Assembly: GCF_004745635.1 (NCBI RefSeq)
Contig: NZ_SRLB01000009.1
Coordinates: forward strand, 186,001-250,000
Direction: 5' to 3'
DNA from: Methylobacterium nonmethylotrophicum
GTDB taxonomy: Bacteria; Pseudomonadota; Alphaproteobacteria; Rhizobiales; Beijerinckiaceae
Length of the DNA stretch: 64,000 nucleotides
Shown here: in pieces, positions 8,375 through 17,067 of the stretch
Numbering within the stretch: position 1 is the first letter of the stretch
Layout: each line of letters opens with the position of its first letter
The notes under the pieces: generated by a model
What the model was told of the DNA's origin: nothing
Databases searched by the model: none
Seen by the model: only the letters and a program-made list of their open reading frames with translations
Program-made: the position numbers and the translations under genes

Positions 8375-9154
8375 TCAACCGAGGACCGGCTCGCCCCGGT
8401 TGGCCTGAGCGAAGAACCACAGCGTCAGCGCGACCCAGCCCGCCGCGACCAGCAGGACGGCGCCCACCGCCGGCGCCCGCGGCAGCGTCCGCTCGGCGAT
8501 CAGCCCGGCCAGGGGCACGGCCTGCATCATGTGGGTGGCGAAGAAGTGCGGCACCCGCCGGTCGCCGACGGTCAGCGACCAGCCGGTAAGCGGCATCCGG
8601 GCAGCGCCCGGCGCCTCGAGCCCGACATGGCGCGTGAGCGCGCCGCCCATCCGGAACGCCACGATCAGCGTCAGCACGGTCCCGCCGATCAGGCCGAGGG
8701 CGACCGCGAGGCGCAGGGCCGGGCCGAACCGCGCCCCGGCATCGGCCCAGGCGACGGCGCCCACGATCGCTGCCGCGACCGTGATGACGACGGCGCCGAC
8801 CGCCATCGCAGCGTACATCGCCGCGAGGAACGGCGTGTCGCGGTTGAAGTGCGACGCCTGCTGCCGCCCCGCCTGGACCATGATGTAGGCGACCTCGAAG
8901 CCGGTGGCGGCGATGGAGGCGAACGCGACCCAGCGCAGGAGCGCCCCGTCGCGCCACGTGCCGGCGAGGCCCGATGCGACGAGGGCCAGGGTCGCGCAAT
9001 GCAGGGCGAGGGAGAGCTGGAACTTGATCGGCTTCACCCAGACGCTCTCGCCGCCGATCTGGCGCCCGTCGAGGAGCCAGGCGACCGAGGTCGCGGCGCA
9101 GAGCGCCAGCAGGACGCCCACCGTCCACCACCACAGAATCTCGGCCCGTTCCAT
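8375..9154 (-). CDS. Conserved hypothetical multi-pass membrane protein
   Basis: 259 aa, about seven hydrophobic helices, starting MERAEILWWWTVGVLLALC. A conserved-looking polar stretch, ESVWVKPIKFQLSLALH, follows the first helix, and RRVPHFFATHMMQA lies near residue 200. I do not recognise a named family. The ATG at 9154 has AAGGGG upstream. Two identical-type palindromes begin 21 bp before the start, so expression is probably repressed by a TetR-type regulator, most simply the one at 10529. The gene converges on the MocR gene, with a GC-rich palindrome (8356-8370) between them. Confidence 0.75.
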   Translation of the reverse strand: MERAEILWWWTVGVLLALCAATSVAWLLDGRQIGGESVWVKPIKFQLSLALHCATLALVASGLAGTWRDGALLRWVAFASIAATGFEVAYIMVQAGRQQASHFNRDTPFLAAMYAAMAVGAVVITVAAAIVGAVAWADAGARFGPALRLAVALGLIGGTVLTLIVAFRMGGALTRHVGLEAPGAARMPLTGWSLTVGDRRVPHFFATHMMQAVPLAGLIAERTLPRAPAVGAVLLVAAGWVALTLWFFAQANRGEPVLG

Positions 9155-9174
9155 CGCCCACCCCTTGTCTCGTC

Positions 9175-9214
9175 GGTAGACAGTGTCTACTCGATCGTGT
9201 AGACACTGTCTACC
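9175..9214. promoter_or_regulatory. Paired palindromic operator, TetR type
   Basis: GTAGACAGTGTCTAC (9176-9190) and GTAGACACTGTCTAC (9199-9213) are each perfect 7-1-7 palindromes. Their centres are 23 bp apart, about two helical turns, and together they form a larger inverted repeat. The site lies just before the membrane protein start at 9154. Size and symmetry fit cooperative binding of two TetR-family dimers; the regulator encoded at 10529 is the nearest candidate. Confidence 0.7.
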
Positions 9215-9258
9215 GCCGTCAGTCGCGACCCGCGGGCCTGTTCGGGAAAATGAAGGGG

Positions 9259-9658
9259 CGCGGGATCCCCCCTCTCCCGTGTGGGCTATCGCATTCACAC
9301 AACCCGGTCTGATTGCTCTCCCCATTGAAGGGAGCGCGCCTCCCCTCCCCCTTGTCGGGAGGGGTAAGGGGGTGGGGGTGGTGCCGCGTAGAGCTGTGCG
9401 GTGCCTTCCGCACCACCCCCACCCCTATCCCCTCCCCACAAGGGGGAGGGGAAGTGCGCGCTTTTACAAAGGGTTGGACTTCAAAAGCGATGTGTGAATC
9501 TGCAAGCCCGTGTGGGAGAGGGGCCGGGGGTGAGGGTGACACGCTTCCGCAGAAAAACTCAGGCCGTCGTGCTGGCAGCTCAACGCTTGGAGCTAAACTC
9601 AGAACCGTATCACCCTCACCCCTACCCCTCTCCCAAACAGGAGAGGGGATCCCGCGCC
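9259..9658. repeat. Intergenic inverted repeat, family R1 (copy interrupted by an insertion)
   Basis: The outer parts (9259-9285 and 9507-9658) match the intact R1 copy at 6657-6822, including the shared core GTGCTGGCAGCTCAACGCT and inverted ends. The copy is split by the 221-bp element at 9286-9506. Reading across the junction and counting the duplicated 10 bp once restores the CCTCTCCCGTGTGGGAGAGG hairpin. Confidence 0.85.
9286..9506. mobile_element. MITE-like 221-bp element with 10-bp target duplication
   Basis: The direct repeat CCCGTGTGGG occurs at 9276-9285 and 9507-9516, immediately outside this segment. Inside each end, at exactly 7 bp from the edge, is the inverted 9-mer ATTCACACA (9293-9301) / TGTGTGAAT (9491-9499). 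The middle is a second long inverted repeat of C-rich and G-rich blocks (about 9340-9458). It has no ORF. It is best read as a non-autonomous transposed element that landed in an R1 repeat. Confidence 0.7.
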
Positions 9659-9711
9659 TGATCTTTGAAAGACCTGCTATCGACCCCTTCACATCACGGG
9701 ATATCGACGCC

Positions 9712-10566
9712 ATGACCGCTTCTTCCCGAATCGCCGACAATCCCCACCATCGTCGCCTGCGCGAGCGTTACGGTTCCTGGGCGGTCGTCACCGGCGCGTC
9801 CGACGGCATGGGGCGGGACGTCGCCGCGCTCCTCGCCGCGGCCGGCCTGAACCTCCTCCTCGTCGCCCGGCGGGCGGCGCTCCTCGCCGAGCAGGCGGAG
9901 CACCTGCGCGCGGCCTGCGGCGTCGATGTGCGCACGCTCTCCATCGACCTCGGCCGGCCGGAGGACGTCGCGCGATTGATCGCGCACAGCGCGGAGCTCG
10001 ACGTCGGCCTGCTGGTCGCGGCCGCCGGCTTCGGCACGTCGGGGCGCCTCATCGACGCCGACATCGGCCGCGAGGCCGAACTCCTGGCGGTCAATTGCGG
10101 AGCGGTGCTCAGGCTGTCCCACGCCTTCGGCCGGTACTTCGCCGCCCGCGGCCGGGGCGGGCTGGTGCTGTTCGGCTCCCTCGTCGGCCGGCAGGGCGTG
10201 CCGTTCGCCGCCCATTACGCGGCGAGCAAGGCCTACATCCAGTCCCTCGCCGAAGGGTTGCGGTTCGAGCTTGCGCCTCACGGCGTCGACGTGCTGTCGG
10301 TGGCGCCGGGCCCGGTCTCGAGCGGCTTTGCCGCCCGGGCCGCCCTGCGGATGGGCCGCGCGACATCCTCGGAGATGGCAGCGCGGGACATCGTCGCCGC
10401 GTTCGGGCGGCGCGGCACGGTGGTCCCGGGCGGGCTCGGCCGGCTCCTCACCAGGTCGCTCCGGCCGTTGCCGCGGGGGATCCGGGTGCGGATCATGGCC
10501 GGGATCATGAAAGGAATGGTCGACCCTCATGAGCGACACCGGACCGGCGAGGCGCGACCTGCGTGA
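9712..10566 (+). CDS. Short-chain dehydrogenase/reductase (SDR)
   Basis: 284 aa. Classical SDR fold with the cofactor motif TGASDGMG (about residue 25), AAGFG in place of NNAG, the catalytic Tyr169-x3-Lys173 (YAASK), and PGPVSSGF after it. This resembles the subgroup annotated as SDR-family NAD(P)-dependent oxidoreductases with a C-terminal membrane-proximal extension (RSLRPLPRGIRVRIMAGIM). Substrate unknown. The last codons overlap the TetR gene by 38 bp, so the two are co-translated. ATG 9712 lies just after repeat DNA; the frame is open upstream only through the repeat. Confidence 0.85.
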   Translation: MTASSRIADNPHHRRLRERYGSWAVVTGASDGMGRDVAALLAAAGLNLLLVARRAALLAEQAEHLRAACGVDVRTLSIDLGRPEDVARLIAHSAELDVGLLVAAAGFGTSGRLIDADIGREAELLAVNCGAVLRLSHAFGRYFAARGRGGLVLFGSLVGRQGVPFAAHYAASKAYIQSLAEGLRFELAPHGVDVLSVAPGPVSSGFAARAALRMGRATSSEMAARDIVAAFGRRGTVVPGGLGRLLTRSLRPLPRGIRVRIMAGIMKGMVDPHERHRTGEARPA

Positions 10567-11152
10567 GGCCTGCCTGGCGACCGCGCTCGCCATCGTCGGG
10601 GAAGAGGGCCTGGAAAAGCTGTCGCTGCGCGAGGTCGCCCGCCGGCTCGGCGTGTCGCACGGGGCGCCCTACAAGCACTTCCCGAGCCGCGACCACATCC
10701 TGGCCGAGATCGTCGCCCGCGCCTTCGCGGCCTTCGCGGCGCATCTCGACGCCTCCCCGCGGACGGGCGACGCGCGCCGGGACATGGGCGCGATGGGGCG
10801 CGCCTATCTCGCCTATGCGCTCGACCACCCCCTCGACTACCGGCTGATGTTCGGGACCCCGCTGCCCGATCCCGCCGACCACCCCGAGATGATGCGCCAG
10901 GCCCGCCACGCCTTCGCGCTGCTGAAGGAGCGCCTGCGGGCGGTGCACGCCGCCGACGGCCGAAGGTTCGACGACGGCCGTCTCGACCGCGACGCGCTGT
11001 TCGTCTGGTCGACCATGCACGGCCTCGCCGGCATCCTGAGCGGCGCCGCCTTGAGCCAGGTCGGCCTCCCGGACGAGGTGCTCGCCACCGCCCCCGAGCA
11101 CGCCCTGTCGCTGATCGGAGCCGCGCTGGAGGGGAGCAAGGAGGGCTGGTGA
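10529..11152 (+). CDS. TetR/AcrR-family transcriptional regulator
   Basis: 207 aa. N-terminal TetR HTH (about residues 10-55: LSLREVARRLGVSHGAPYKHFPSRDHILAEI). The helical ligand/dimer domain (residues 60-200) is of the WHG-like type common in this family (DYRLMFGTPL). AAGGAATGG precedes the ATG. It overlaps the SDR gene in an SDR-TetR operon. The matching paired palindrome at 9175-9214 lies upstream of that operon and of the divergent membrane protein gene, so it may control both; this is inference. Confidence 0.9.
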   Translation: MSDTGPARRDLREACLATALAIVGEEGLEKLSLREVARRLGVSHGAPYKHFPSRDHILAEIVARAFAAFAAHLDASPRTGDARRDMGAMGRAYLAYALDHPLDYRLMFGTPLPDPADHPEMMRQARHAFALLKERLRAVHAADGRRFDDGRLDRDALFVWSTMHGLAGILSGAALSQVGLPDEVLATAPEHALSLIGAALEGSKEGW

Positions 11153-11179
11153 GGCCCGATTCGCCTGCTCGCGTGAGGA

Positions 11180-11266
11180 TGGTGCGGGCGGTCGGACTCG
11201 AACCGACATATCCGTGAGGACGGCGGATTTTGAGTCCGCTGCGTCTACCAATTCCGCCACGCCCGC
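11180..11266 (-). tRNA. tRNA-Leu (anticodon CAA)
   Basis: 87 nt on the minus strand. The 7-bp acceptor stem GCGGGCG/CGCCCGC pairs perfectly, followed by A and an encoded CCA. The anticodon arm GCGGA-CTCAAAA-TCCGC gives anticodon CAA (reads UUG). A long variable arm is present, as expected for class II tRNA-Leu, and the T-arm has GGTTCGAGTCC. Confidence 0.97.
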
Positions 11267-11310
11267 GCGCGGTGAAGCCCCACTCCTGTGCCGTGCGAAG
11301 CGGGAGCGTG

Positions 11311-12495
11311 TCAATCCCGGGCGGAGCGGCCGCCGCCGTGGTCGCGGCGCGAGCCGTGCGGGTCTCGCGCCGGCGGCTCCTTCGCGGCCGGCGCCTGTTC
11401 CGGCGCCTCGTTGATGCCGGGCGCGATGCCGGGGGCGACCTGGTCGGGGGTCGGGCCCGCCTTCGGGTCGGGCTCCGGCAGGGTCGAGACGTCGTGCGGG
11501 CCCTTGACGGTGGTGGTGACGCCGGCCGGCGCGACGGCGGCATCTTCCGGGCGTTGCGGCCCGAGGCGGTCGACGAAGGCGCTGAACACGTCGCGCAGGC
11601 GGTCGCCGGGCTGGGCGTAGGCGCCGACCGAGACCGTCGCGGTCATGCCGGCGACGAGGGCGAGGTCCTTGGGCACCTCCTCGATGCGGATGCGCACCGG
11701 CACCCGCTGGGCGAGGCGGACCCAGGTATAGACCGGATCGACGCTCGGCAGCCCCTGCGTGCTCGCCGCCGCGTTCGGGGTGCTGATGCCGCGGGTGATG
11801 CTGTCGACCCGGCCGCGGATCGGCGCGGCATAGCCCATCAGCACCGCGGACGCCGGGTCGCCGACCCGGATATGGCCCATCTTGGTCTCCTCGAAGTAGC
11901 CGTCGATCCAGTACGAGTCGGCGTCGATGACCGAGATGTTGCGGGTGCCGGCGCTGGCGTAATCGCCGACCCGCAGGAGCAGGTTGGTGACGTAGCCGTT
12001 GACGGGGCTCCTCACCTCCGTGCGCTTCAGGTTGATCTCGGCCTGCGCCGCCTGCGCCTGGGCCTGGGCGAAGGCGGCCTCCGCCTGCTTGGCGGTACCG
12101 GCGAATTGCTGCTTCTCCTCGATCGAGGTCGAGACCGTGGTCAGCGCCTCGCGCCGCGCGGCCTGGGCGCGCTTGACCTGGAGGTCGGCGGCCCGGTTCT
12201 CGACGTCGGCCCTGGCCGAGTCGAGCGCGACCTTGAAGTCGAACGGGTCGATCACGTAGAGCACGTCGCCCTTGCGGACGTACTGGTTGTCGACGACGCG
12301 CAACTCGGTGATCTGGCCCGAGATCTGGGGGGCAATGCTCGCGACCTGCACCCGCACCCGCCCGTCCCGGGTCCAGGGCGCGGTGACGTAGTACTCCCAG
12401 ACGATCAGGGACGCGGCGCCGGCGAGCACCAGCACCACGAGCGTCGCCAGGATCCGCAGCAGGCGCCGTCCCCGGGTCGTCCGCTTGACCGCCAC
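11311..12495 (-). CDS. HlyD/AaeA-type efflux periplasmic adaptor
   Basis: 394 aa. One membrane anchor (about residues 12-34), an N-terminal biotinyl-lipoyl half (PQISGQITELRVVDNQYVRKGD), a coiled-coil hairpin (about residues 100-160, Ala/Gln-rich), a second lipoyl half (VRSPVNGYVTNLLLRVGDY) and a beta-barrel region. The last ~70 residues are Pro/Lys/Arg-rich and atypical. It links an inner-membrane pump to the outer membrane. Order with the FUSC and DUF1656 genes matches the aaeXAB aromatic-acid efflux set, though here the FUSC gene comes first. It starts 10 bp after the DUF1656 stop. Confidence 0.9.
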   Translation of the reverse strand: MAVKRTTRGRRLLRILATLVVLVLAGAASLIVWEYYVTAPWTRDGRVRVQVASIAPQISGQITELRVVDNQYVRKGDVLYVIDPFDFKVALDSARADVENRAADLQVKRAQAARREALTTVSTSIEEKQQFAGTAKQAEAAFAQAQAQAAQAEINLKRTEVRSPVNGYVTNLLLRVGDYASAGTRNISVIDADSYWIDGYFEETKMGHIRVGDPASAVLMGYAAPIRGRVDSITRGISTPNAAASTQGLPSVDPVYTWVRLAQRVPVRIRIEEVPKDLALVAGMTATVSVGAYAQPGDRLRDVFSAFVDRLGPQRPEDAAVAPAGVTTTVKGPHDVSTLPEPDPKAGPTPDQVAPGIAPGINEAPEQAPAAKEPPARDPHGSRRDHGGGRSARD

Positions 12496-12505
12496 GGCTT
12501 CCTCC

Positions 12506-12700
12506 TCAGACCAGCACGATCAGCAGCGCCAGGATACAGACGTAGATCCCCGCCTCGGCGAGCGGCGGGTTGGCGAACACGCGCTCGAACCGGATGAGGC
12601 GCAGGAGCGGCCGCAAGGCGAGCAGGATCGCCAGGGCGCCGGCCGCGTAGGCGACGAAGGGGGAGACCAGCACCCCGCCGATCGTCAGCTCATGAAACAT
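12506..12700 (-). CDS. DUF1656 (AaeX-like) small membrane protein
   Basis: 64 aa: MFHELTIGG, then two hydrophobic helices (about residues 10-32 and 46-64). This is the standard short DUF1656 protein found with AaeA/AaeB-type efflux systems. The start overlaps the end of the FUSC gene by 11 bp, which argues for ATG 12700 over the longer open frame upstream. Confidence 0.88.
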   Translation of the reverse strand: MFHELTIGGVLVSPFVAYAAGALAILLALRPLLRLIRFERVFANPPLAEAGIYVCILALLIVLV

Positions 12701-14708
12701 CGCCCGCCTGGACCTTGGCCTGCCCGGACCCCCACAGGGCGAGCCGTCGCAGCACCCGGCCCTGGTCCGCAATGACATAGGACGCCGTGGCGAGGTCGGC
12801 CACAACCCGTGTTGCGGTGCGGCGCGATTCGGCCGGCCCGGTGCGGGCGGCGGCCAGCAGGGCGGCAGCGGCCTCGCGCAAGGACCCTGGCTCCGCCCGC
12901 CGCAGGGCGGCGCGGGCCTGCCCCACCGCGCGGTCATAGGCCGGCACCGCGGCGAGCCGGTTCAGGCCGGCCTGCGCCCCGGCAGCCGCGGTGTCGAGGG
13001 CCGCGAGCGCGAAGGCGTGCCGCAGGGTCGCGCGGCGCACGGCGCCGGCGGTGCCGGCCCAACCGGCGAACTGCACCAGGCGGTCGGCGTCGAGGTTGAC
13101 CCGCTCCTCGGCCTCCTGCGGCTCGCCCGACAGGGCCTCGATCACGTCGGCCCGGGCGGCCTGGAGCGACCAGTGCCGGCGCTGGGCGTTGCTGGTCGGC
13201 AGCACGATCCGGATCACCAGGAACAGGATCAGCCCGGCGACGCAGAACAGGACCGAGGCATTGACGTAGGATTCCGCATTGTAGGGCTGCGGATTCGCGG
13301 GCGCCAGCACCACGGGGAAGAACACCAGCAGGATGAAGCCGAGGCTCGCCGTCGCCGGCCGCAGGCTGAGCAGGCAGGCGGTGACGATCACCGGCGCCAT
13401 CGCGATCGCCAGCAGCGGGAAGCCCTGGCCGCCATCCAGCACGACGAACTCGACGAGGCCGGCGCAGGCCACGGCGAGCGGCATGCCCCAGAGCGCGCCG
13501 GTGGCGAAGCCCACCGGGTTCGGGTTGATCGAGGCGAGCGCCGCGAAGGCCGAGACCTGGAGCAGCGCCGACGAGGTGGCGGGCCAGCCGCTCAGCACGA
13601 AGAGCGTGGCGCTCACCGCGATCGTGATGACGACCCGGGCGGCGTTGCGCAGGGCGTCGGGAAAGTCGCGGTGCACCGGCAGGAGCATGTCGCGCAGCGG
13701 CGCGCGGCCCGTCTCCAGGGCCTCGATCCCGTCCGCGGCGAGGCGGTCCTGGCGCAGGAGGTCGATGGCGCGCCGGTGCAGCAGCACGGCATCGGGGTCG
13801 GCGTCGCCGCTCGCCGCCAGCGCGTCGAGGCGCGCTACGAGGTCGGGCAGGGTGTCACGGTCGCCGTCGAGGCCGGCCAGCACGCGCGCCCGAAGATCGT
13901 CCGGATCGCCGGAGCGCGCGACGGCGAGCGCGAAGGAGCGGGCGGCGGCGACCGACGCGAACAACGCCGCCACTGCGCTGCGGGCGCCCGCCGCCCGGTT
14001 CGCGCCGTCGTGGAACTCGGTCGCGACGACCCCGATCGCGTCGCGGGGCGCCGCGACGAGCCGCATCGCGTCGGCGGCGGCTTCCGGACCCGGGTCGCTG
14101 GTGGCAACGGCCCGGCGCACGACGTCGCGCACCGCGTCGCGGGCCTTCCCCATCCCGGCGCTCAGCTCGGGGAAGACGTAAGGCGCGCCGAGCGCGTCGT
14201 TGATGAAGGTGATCGAGACGATGCCGAGCGTGATCGCGGCGACGCGGGCGAGACCGGACTCGAACACCGATTGCGGCGCGTCGATGTTGTTGATCGCGAT
14301 GATCGCCACCGTGTAGCCCGACAGCATGGCGCCGTAGGCCCTGGTGCCCTGGAGGTAGTTGGCGGTGAAGACGCAGAGGCCCATCCAGAGCGCGAAGGCG
14401 ACCAGCATCTCGACCCGGTCCTGCCCGAACAGGGCGGTGAACAGGATCGCGACGGCGAAGCCGACGAGCGTGCCGAGGAACCGGTAGGCCGCCTTCGACA
14501 GGGCCTGGCCGCGCCGGGGCTGAGCCAGGATCGCCACCGTGACGGCGGCCGAGGACGCGCTCTCGAGCTCGAGCCAGAATCCGGCATAGAGCGCCAGCAT
14601 CATGGCGAGCCAGATCCGCAGGGCGTAGGCGAAGGACGAGAGCGGCGGCGGCTCGATCCGGTCGAGCGCCGCATCGATCCAGCTCCGGCGTTCGGCCTCG
14701 TCAGGCAT
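12690..14708 (-). CDS. FUSC-family efflux protein (AaeB-like)
   Basis: 672 aa. Inner-membrane pump with two blocks of about six transmembrane helices (residues ~25-170 and ~355-490) separated by a soluble helical region, plus a helical C-terminus, the FUSC/AaeB layout. AaeB exports aromatic carboxylic acids such as p-hydroxybenzoate; the substrate here is inferred only from family. First gene of the FUSC-DUF1656-HlyD operon, divergent from a zinc dehydrogenase. Confidence 0.9.
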   Translation of the reverse strand: MPDEAERRSWIDAALDRIEPPPLSSFAYALRIWLAMMLALYAGFWLELESASSAAVTVAILAQPRRGQALSKAAYRFLGTLVGFAVAILFTALFGQDRVEMLVAFALWMGLCVFTANYLQGTRAYGAMLSGYTVAIIAINNIDAPQSVFESGLARVAAITLGIVSITFINDALGAPYVFPELSAGMGKARDAVRDVVRRAVATSDPGPEAAADAMRLVAAPRDAIGVVATEFHDGANRAAGARSAVAALFASVAAARSFALAVARSGDPDDLRARVLAGLDGDRDTLPDLVARLDALAASGDADPDAVLLHRRAIDLLRQDRLAADGIEALETGRAPLRDMLLPVHRDFPDALRNAARVVITIAVSATLFVLSGWPATSSALLQVSAFAALASINPNPVGFATGALWGMPLAVACAGLVEFVVLDGGQGFPLLAIAMAPVIVTACLLSLRPATASLGFILLVFFPVVLAPANPQPYNAESYVNASVLFCVAGLILFLVIRIVLPTSNAQRRHWSLQAARADVIEALSGEPQEAEERVNLDADRLVQFAGWAGTAGAVRRATLRHAFALAALDTAAAGAQAGLNRLAAVPAYDRAVGQARAALRRAEPGSLREAAAALLAAARTGPAESRRTATRVVADLATASYVIADQGRVLRRLALWGSGQAKVQAGDVS

Positions 14709-14809
14709 CGATTGCGCCCAGTCGAGCTGCTAGGGTGGCGCGAACCGGGCGACAGCGACCCGGTCCGCGGCCCCGCGCCGCGCCAGAACACACAGCCGAG
14801 GAAGCGCCG

Positions 14810-15967
14810 ATGAGCAAGCCTGAGATCCGCGTGGCAACGTTCGCGGGCCCGGGGGCGGAGCCCGTGATCCAATCGGTGCCCTGGCCGAAGGTTCCGCGCA
14901 AGGCCGCGCTGATCAAGGTCGGCGCCTGCGGTGTCTGCGGCACCGACCAGCACATCCTCAAGGGCCATTGGCCCAAGCCCCTGCCGTGGCCCTTCACGCT
15001 CGGCCACGAGATCGGCGGCGTCATCGTCGAGAAGGGCGACGAGTTCACCGCCGACTTCATGGAGAAGCCGCTCCAGGTCGGCTCCAAGGTGATGATCCCG
15101 CCGCTGATGCCCTGCGGCCACTGCTATTACTGCGTCCACTATCCCGAGCAGGCCAACAAGTGCCTGACCCCGGTCTATTACGGGCGCTATCTCGGCTTCG
15201 ACAAGGCGCCGCACCTGTGGGGCGGCTGGGCCGAGTACGTCTATGTCGATCTCGAGATGCTGCCGGGCACCAAGGTCTACAAATTGCCCGACGACATGTC
15301 GCTGCGCCTCGGCGCGCTCTCCGAGCCCCTGACCTCCTGCATCCGCGCCTTCAACCGGGCGACCCGGGCCGGGGGCTTCAAGTGGGGCGACACCGTCGTG
15401 ATCCAGGGCTCCGGCCCGATCGGCATCCTCGCCGTGGCCGCCGCCCAGGAGATGGGGGCCGGGCGGGTGATCTGCGTCGGCGCGCCCGAGGAGCCGCGGC
15501 TCGCGCTCGCCCGCAGGTTCGGCGCCGAGGCCACCGTCGACATCACCAAGGTCACGACGCCGGAGGCCCGCATCGCCGCGGTGCGCGAGATCGTCGGCGG
15601 CTTCGGCGCCGACCTGGTGATGGACTGCTCCGGACACCCGACCGCTGGTCCCGAGGGCATCGAGTTCCTGCGCGACGGCGGCACCTATGTCGAGATGGGC
15701 CAGTTCACGGATGCCGGCAAGATCGAGACCTCGTGGCACCGGATCTGCTCCAAGGACCTGAACGTGCTCGGCTCCTGGGCCTTCACCGGCAACGACCTGC
15801 CGCTCGGCGTCGACATGCTCTACCGCGCCCGCGACAAGTATCCCTGGCTCGAGATGCAGACGGTCTACCCGTTCACGCAGGAAGGCGTGTCGCAGGCGGT
15901 GAAGGACGCGATGGCGATGAAGACCGTGAAGTCGACCATCGTGCCGTTCCCCGACCTCGTCGCCTGA
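14810..15967 (+). CDS. Zinc-dependent alcohol dehydrogenase (MDR family)
   Basis: 385 aa. GroES-like domain with catalytic zinc ligands (GVCGTDQH, then GHEIGG) and a four-Cys structural-zinc lobe (CGHCYYC...NKC). The Rossmann domain has GSGPIGILA. It resembles the threonine/sorbitol dehydrogenase branch of medium-chain dehydrogenases and oxidises an unknown alcohol with NAD(P). The ATG at 14810 follows GAGGAAGCGCCG. The upstream neighbour on the other strand is the efflux operon; the downstream gene may be independently transcribed. Confidence 0.9.
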   Translation: MSKPEIRVATFAGPGAEPVIQSVPWPKVPRKAALIKVGACGVCGTDQHILKGHWPKPLPWPFTLGHEIGGVIVEKGDEFTADFMEKPLQVGSKVMIPPLMPCGHCYYCVHYPEQANKCLTPVYYGRYLGFDKAPHLWGGWAEYVYVDLEMLPGTKVYKLPDDMSLRLGALSEPLTSCIRAFNRATRAGGFKWGDTVVIQGSGPIGILAVAAAQEMGAGRVICVGAPEEPRLALARRFGAEATVDITKVTTPEARIAAVREIVGGFGADLVMDCSGHPTAGPEGIEFLRDGGTYVEMGQFTDAGKIETSWHRICSKDLNVLGSWAFTGNDLPLGVDMLYRARDKYPWLEMQTVYPFTQEGVSQAVKDAMAMKTVKSTIVPFPDLVA

Positions 15968-16044
15968 CCGGCCGAGGCGGTGGCGGGACGGACGCCGAGG
16001 CGCTAGGTCAGGGACCTCGATTCCTGTCCCTGGAGCCCGCGCCG

Positions 16045-16458
16045 TTGCGTCCCGTTCGTCTCGCCGCCCTGATCCTCGCCTGCGCCCCGGTCCTCGCCCA
16101 TGCGCAGGCGGGCCCCCAGCCCACCGGTACCTGGCTCACCCCCTCCGGTGATTCGCAGATCCGCATCAGCCGCTGCGGCGCGGCCTATTGCGGCACGGTC
16201 GCCAAGGTGCTCGCCGGCGAGACCAAGGACGTCCACAACCCCGACGCCGCCTTGCGCGGCCGCAGCCTCGTCGGCGTCGCGCTCACCCGCGACATGCACC
16301 CGGCCGGCGAGGGCTGGGAAGGCTCGCTGTACAATTTTCGCGACGGCCGGACCTATTCGGGCAAGCTCGCCATGAAGGGGCCGAACGTGCTGGAACTGTC
16401 GGGCTGCGTGCTGGGCGGGCTGATCTGCAAGAAGCAGATGTGGACGCGGGTGGATTGA
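16045..16458 (+). CDS. Secreted DUF2147 protein
   Basis: 137 aa. Signal peptide (LAALILACAPVLAHA) followed by a DUF2147 domain: GTWLTPSGDSQIRISRC, YCGTV, LVGVALTRDM, GWEGSLYNFRDGRTYSGKL, CVLGGLICKKQMWTRV. The function of the domain is not established. No ATG fits; TTG at 16045, preceded by GGAG at 16032-16035, gives a proper signal peptide and is chosen. Confidence 0.85.
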   Translation: MRPVRLAALILACAPVLAHAQAGPQPTGTWLTPSGDSQIRISRCGAAYCGTVAKVLAGETKDVHNPDAALRGRSLVGVALTRDMHPAGEGWEGSLYNFRDGRTYSGKLAMKGPNVLELSGCVLGGLICKKQMWTRVD

Positions 16459-16492
16459 GGCGGGATCTTCCGATCTGCTTCGAAGGGCGCGC

Positions 16493-16528
16493 GCATAAGC
16501 CCTCCCCCGCAGAGGGGGGTGCTTATGC
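16493..16528. terminator. Hairpin between convergent genes, possible bidirectional terminator
   Basis: GCATAAGC and GCTTATGC arms (8 bp, perfect), extended inward by a C-run facing a G-run, between the DUF2147 gene and the convergent DUF4345 gene. No T-run is present on either side. Confidence 0.5.
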
Positions 16529-16594
16529 TCGGCGTCCGGCGCGTCCTTCCTTATCAGTTCCAGGGGTGTATGGCTCGCCTCTGAGACAGGCTCC

Positions 16595-17002
16595 TCACAG
16601 GACCGGCGGCCCCGCCCGCCCCGCCACCCGGATCTGCCACAGGCAGAGCAGCGGCGTAACCACCAGCTCCATGCCGAGCGCCGCCAGCATGGTGAGCGAG
16701 GGCACCCCGGTCAGCCACAGGCCGAGGAGCCGGGCGAGGCCGCCGAGCACGACCACCATCGTCAGGAAGCGAAACAGCGACGTCTTGGTCTCGATCGCGG
16801 GAAGCGTCGACCAGAACAGGAGGCCGATGCCGAGGAGCAGGCCCGACAGGTAGCGGAAATGGCTGTCGGTCGAGATGTCGGACACTCCCCCGCCGAGGCC
16901 GGCCTGGCCGAACAGCACGCCGTAGAGCCCGCCCGCCACCGGCACGATTCCCGCCACCGCCACCACGCGCTGAAGCGCCCGCCGCTCCGTGTCGACTGTC
17001 AT
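16595..17002 (-). CDS. DUF4345 membrane protein
   Basis: 135 aa with four hydrophobic helices; motifs GLYGVLFG, DSHFRYLSGLLLGIGLLFW and LGGLARLLGLW are typical of DUF4345 proteins, whose role is unknown. ATG 17002 is preferred over 17038 because it starts directly before the first helix. The gene lies 65 bp downstream of the MaoC gene on the same strand and may be co-transcribed. Confidence 0.8.
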   Translation of the reverse strand: MTVDTERRALQRVVAVAGIVPVAGGLYGVLFGQAGLGGGVSDISTDSHFRYLSGLLLGIGLLFWSTLPAIETKTSLFRFLTMVVVLGGLARLLGLWLTGVPSLTMLAALGMELVVTPLLCLWQIRVAGRAGPPVL

Positions 17003-17067
17003 GCTCACGGCCTCGCTGCTCCCCCGACAATCCGCCAAGGAGCACAGGGTTCATGGGCTCCCGCGTT

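Noticed and set aside
9259..9658. CRISPR array
   Set aside because: Repeats are inverted and nested, not evenly spaced direct repeats with unique spacers; no cas genes nearby.
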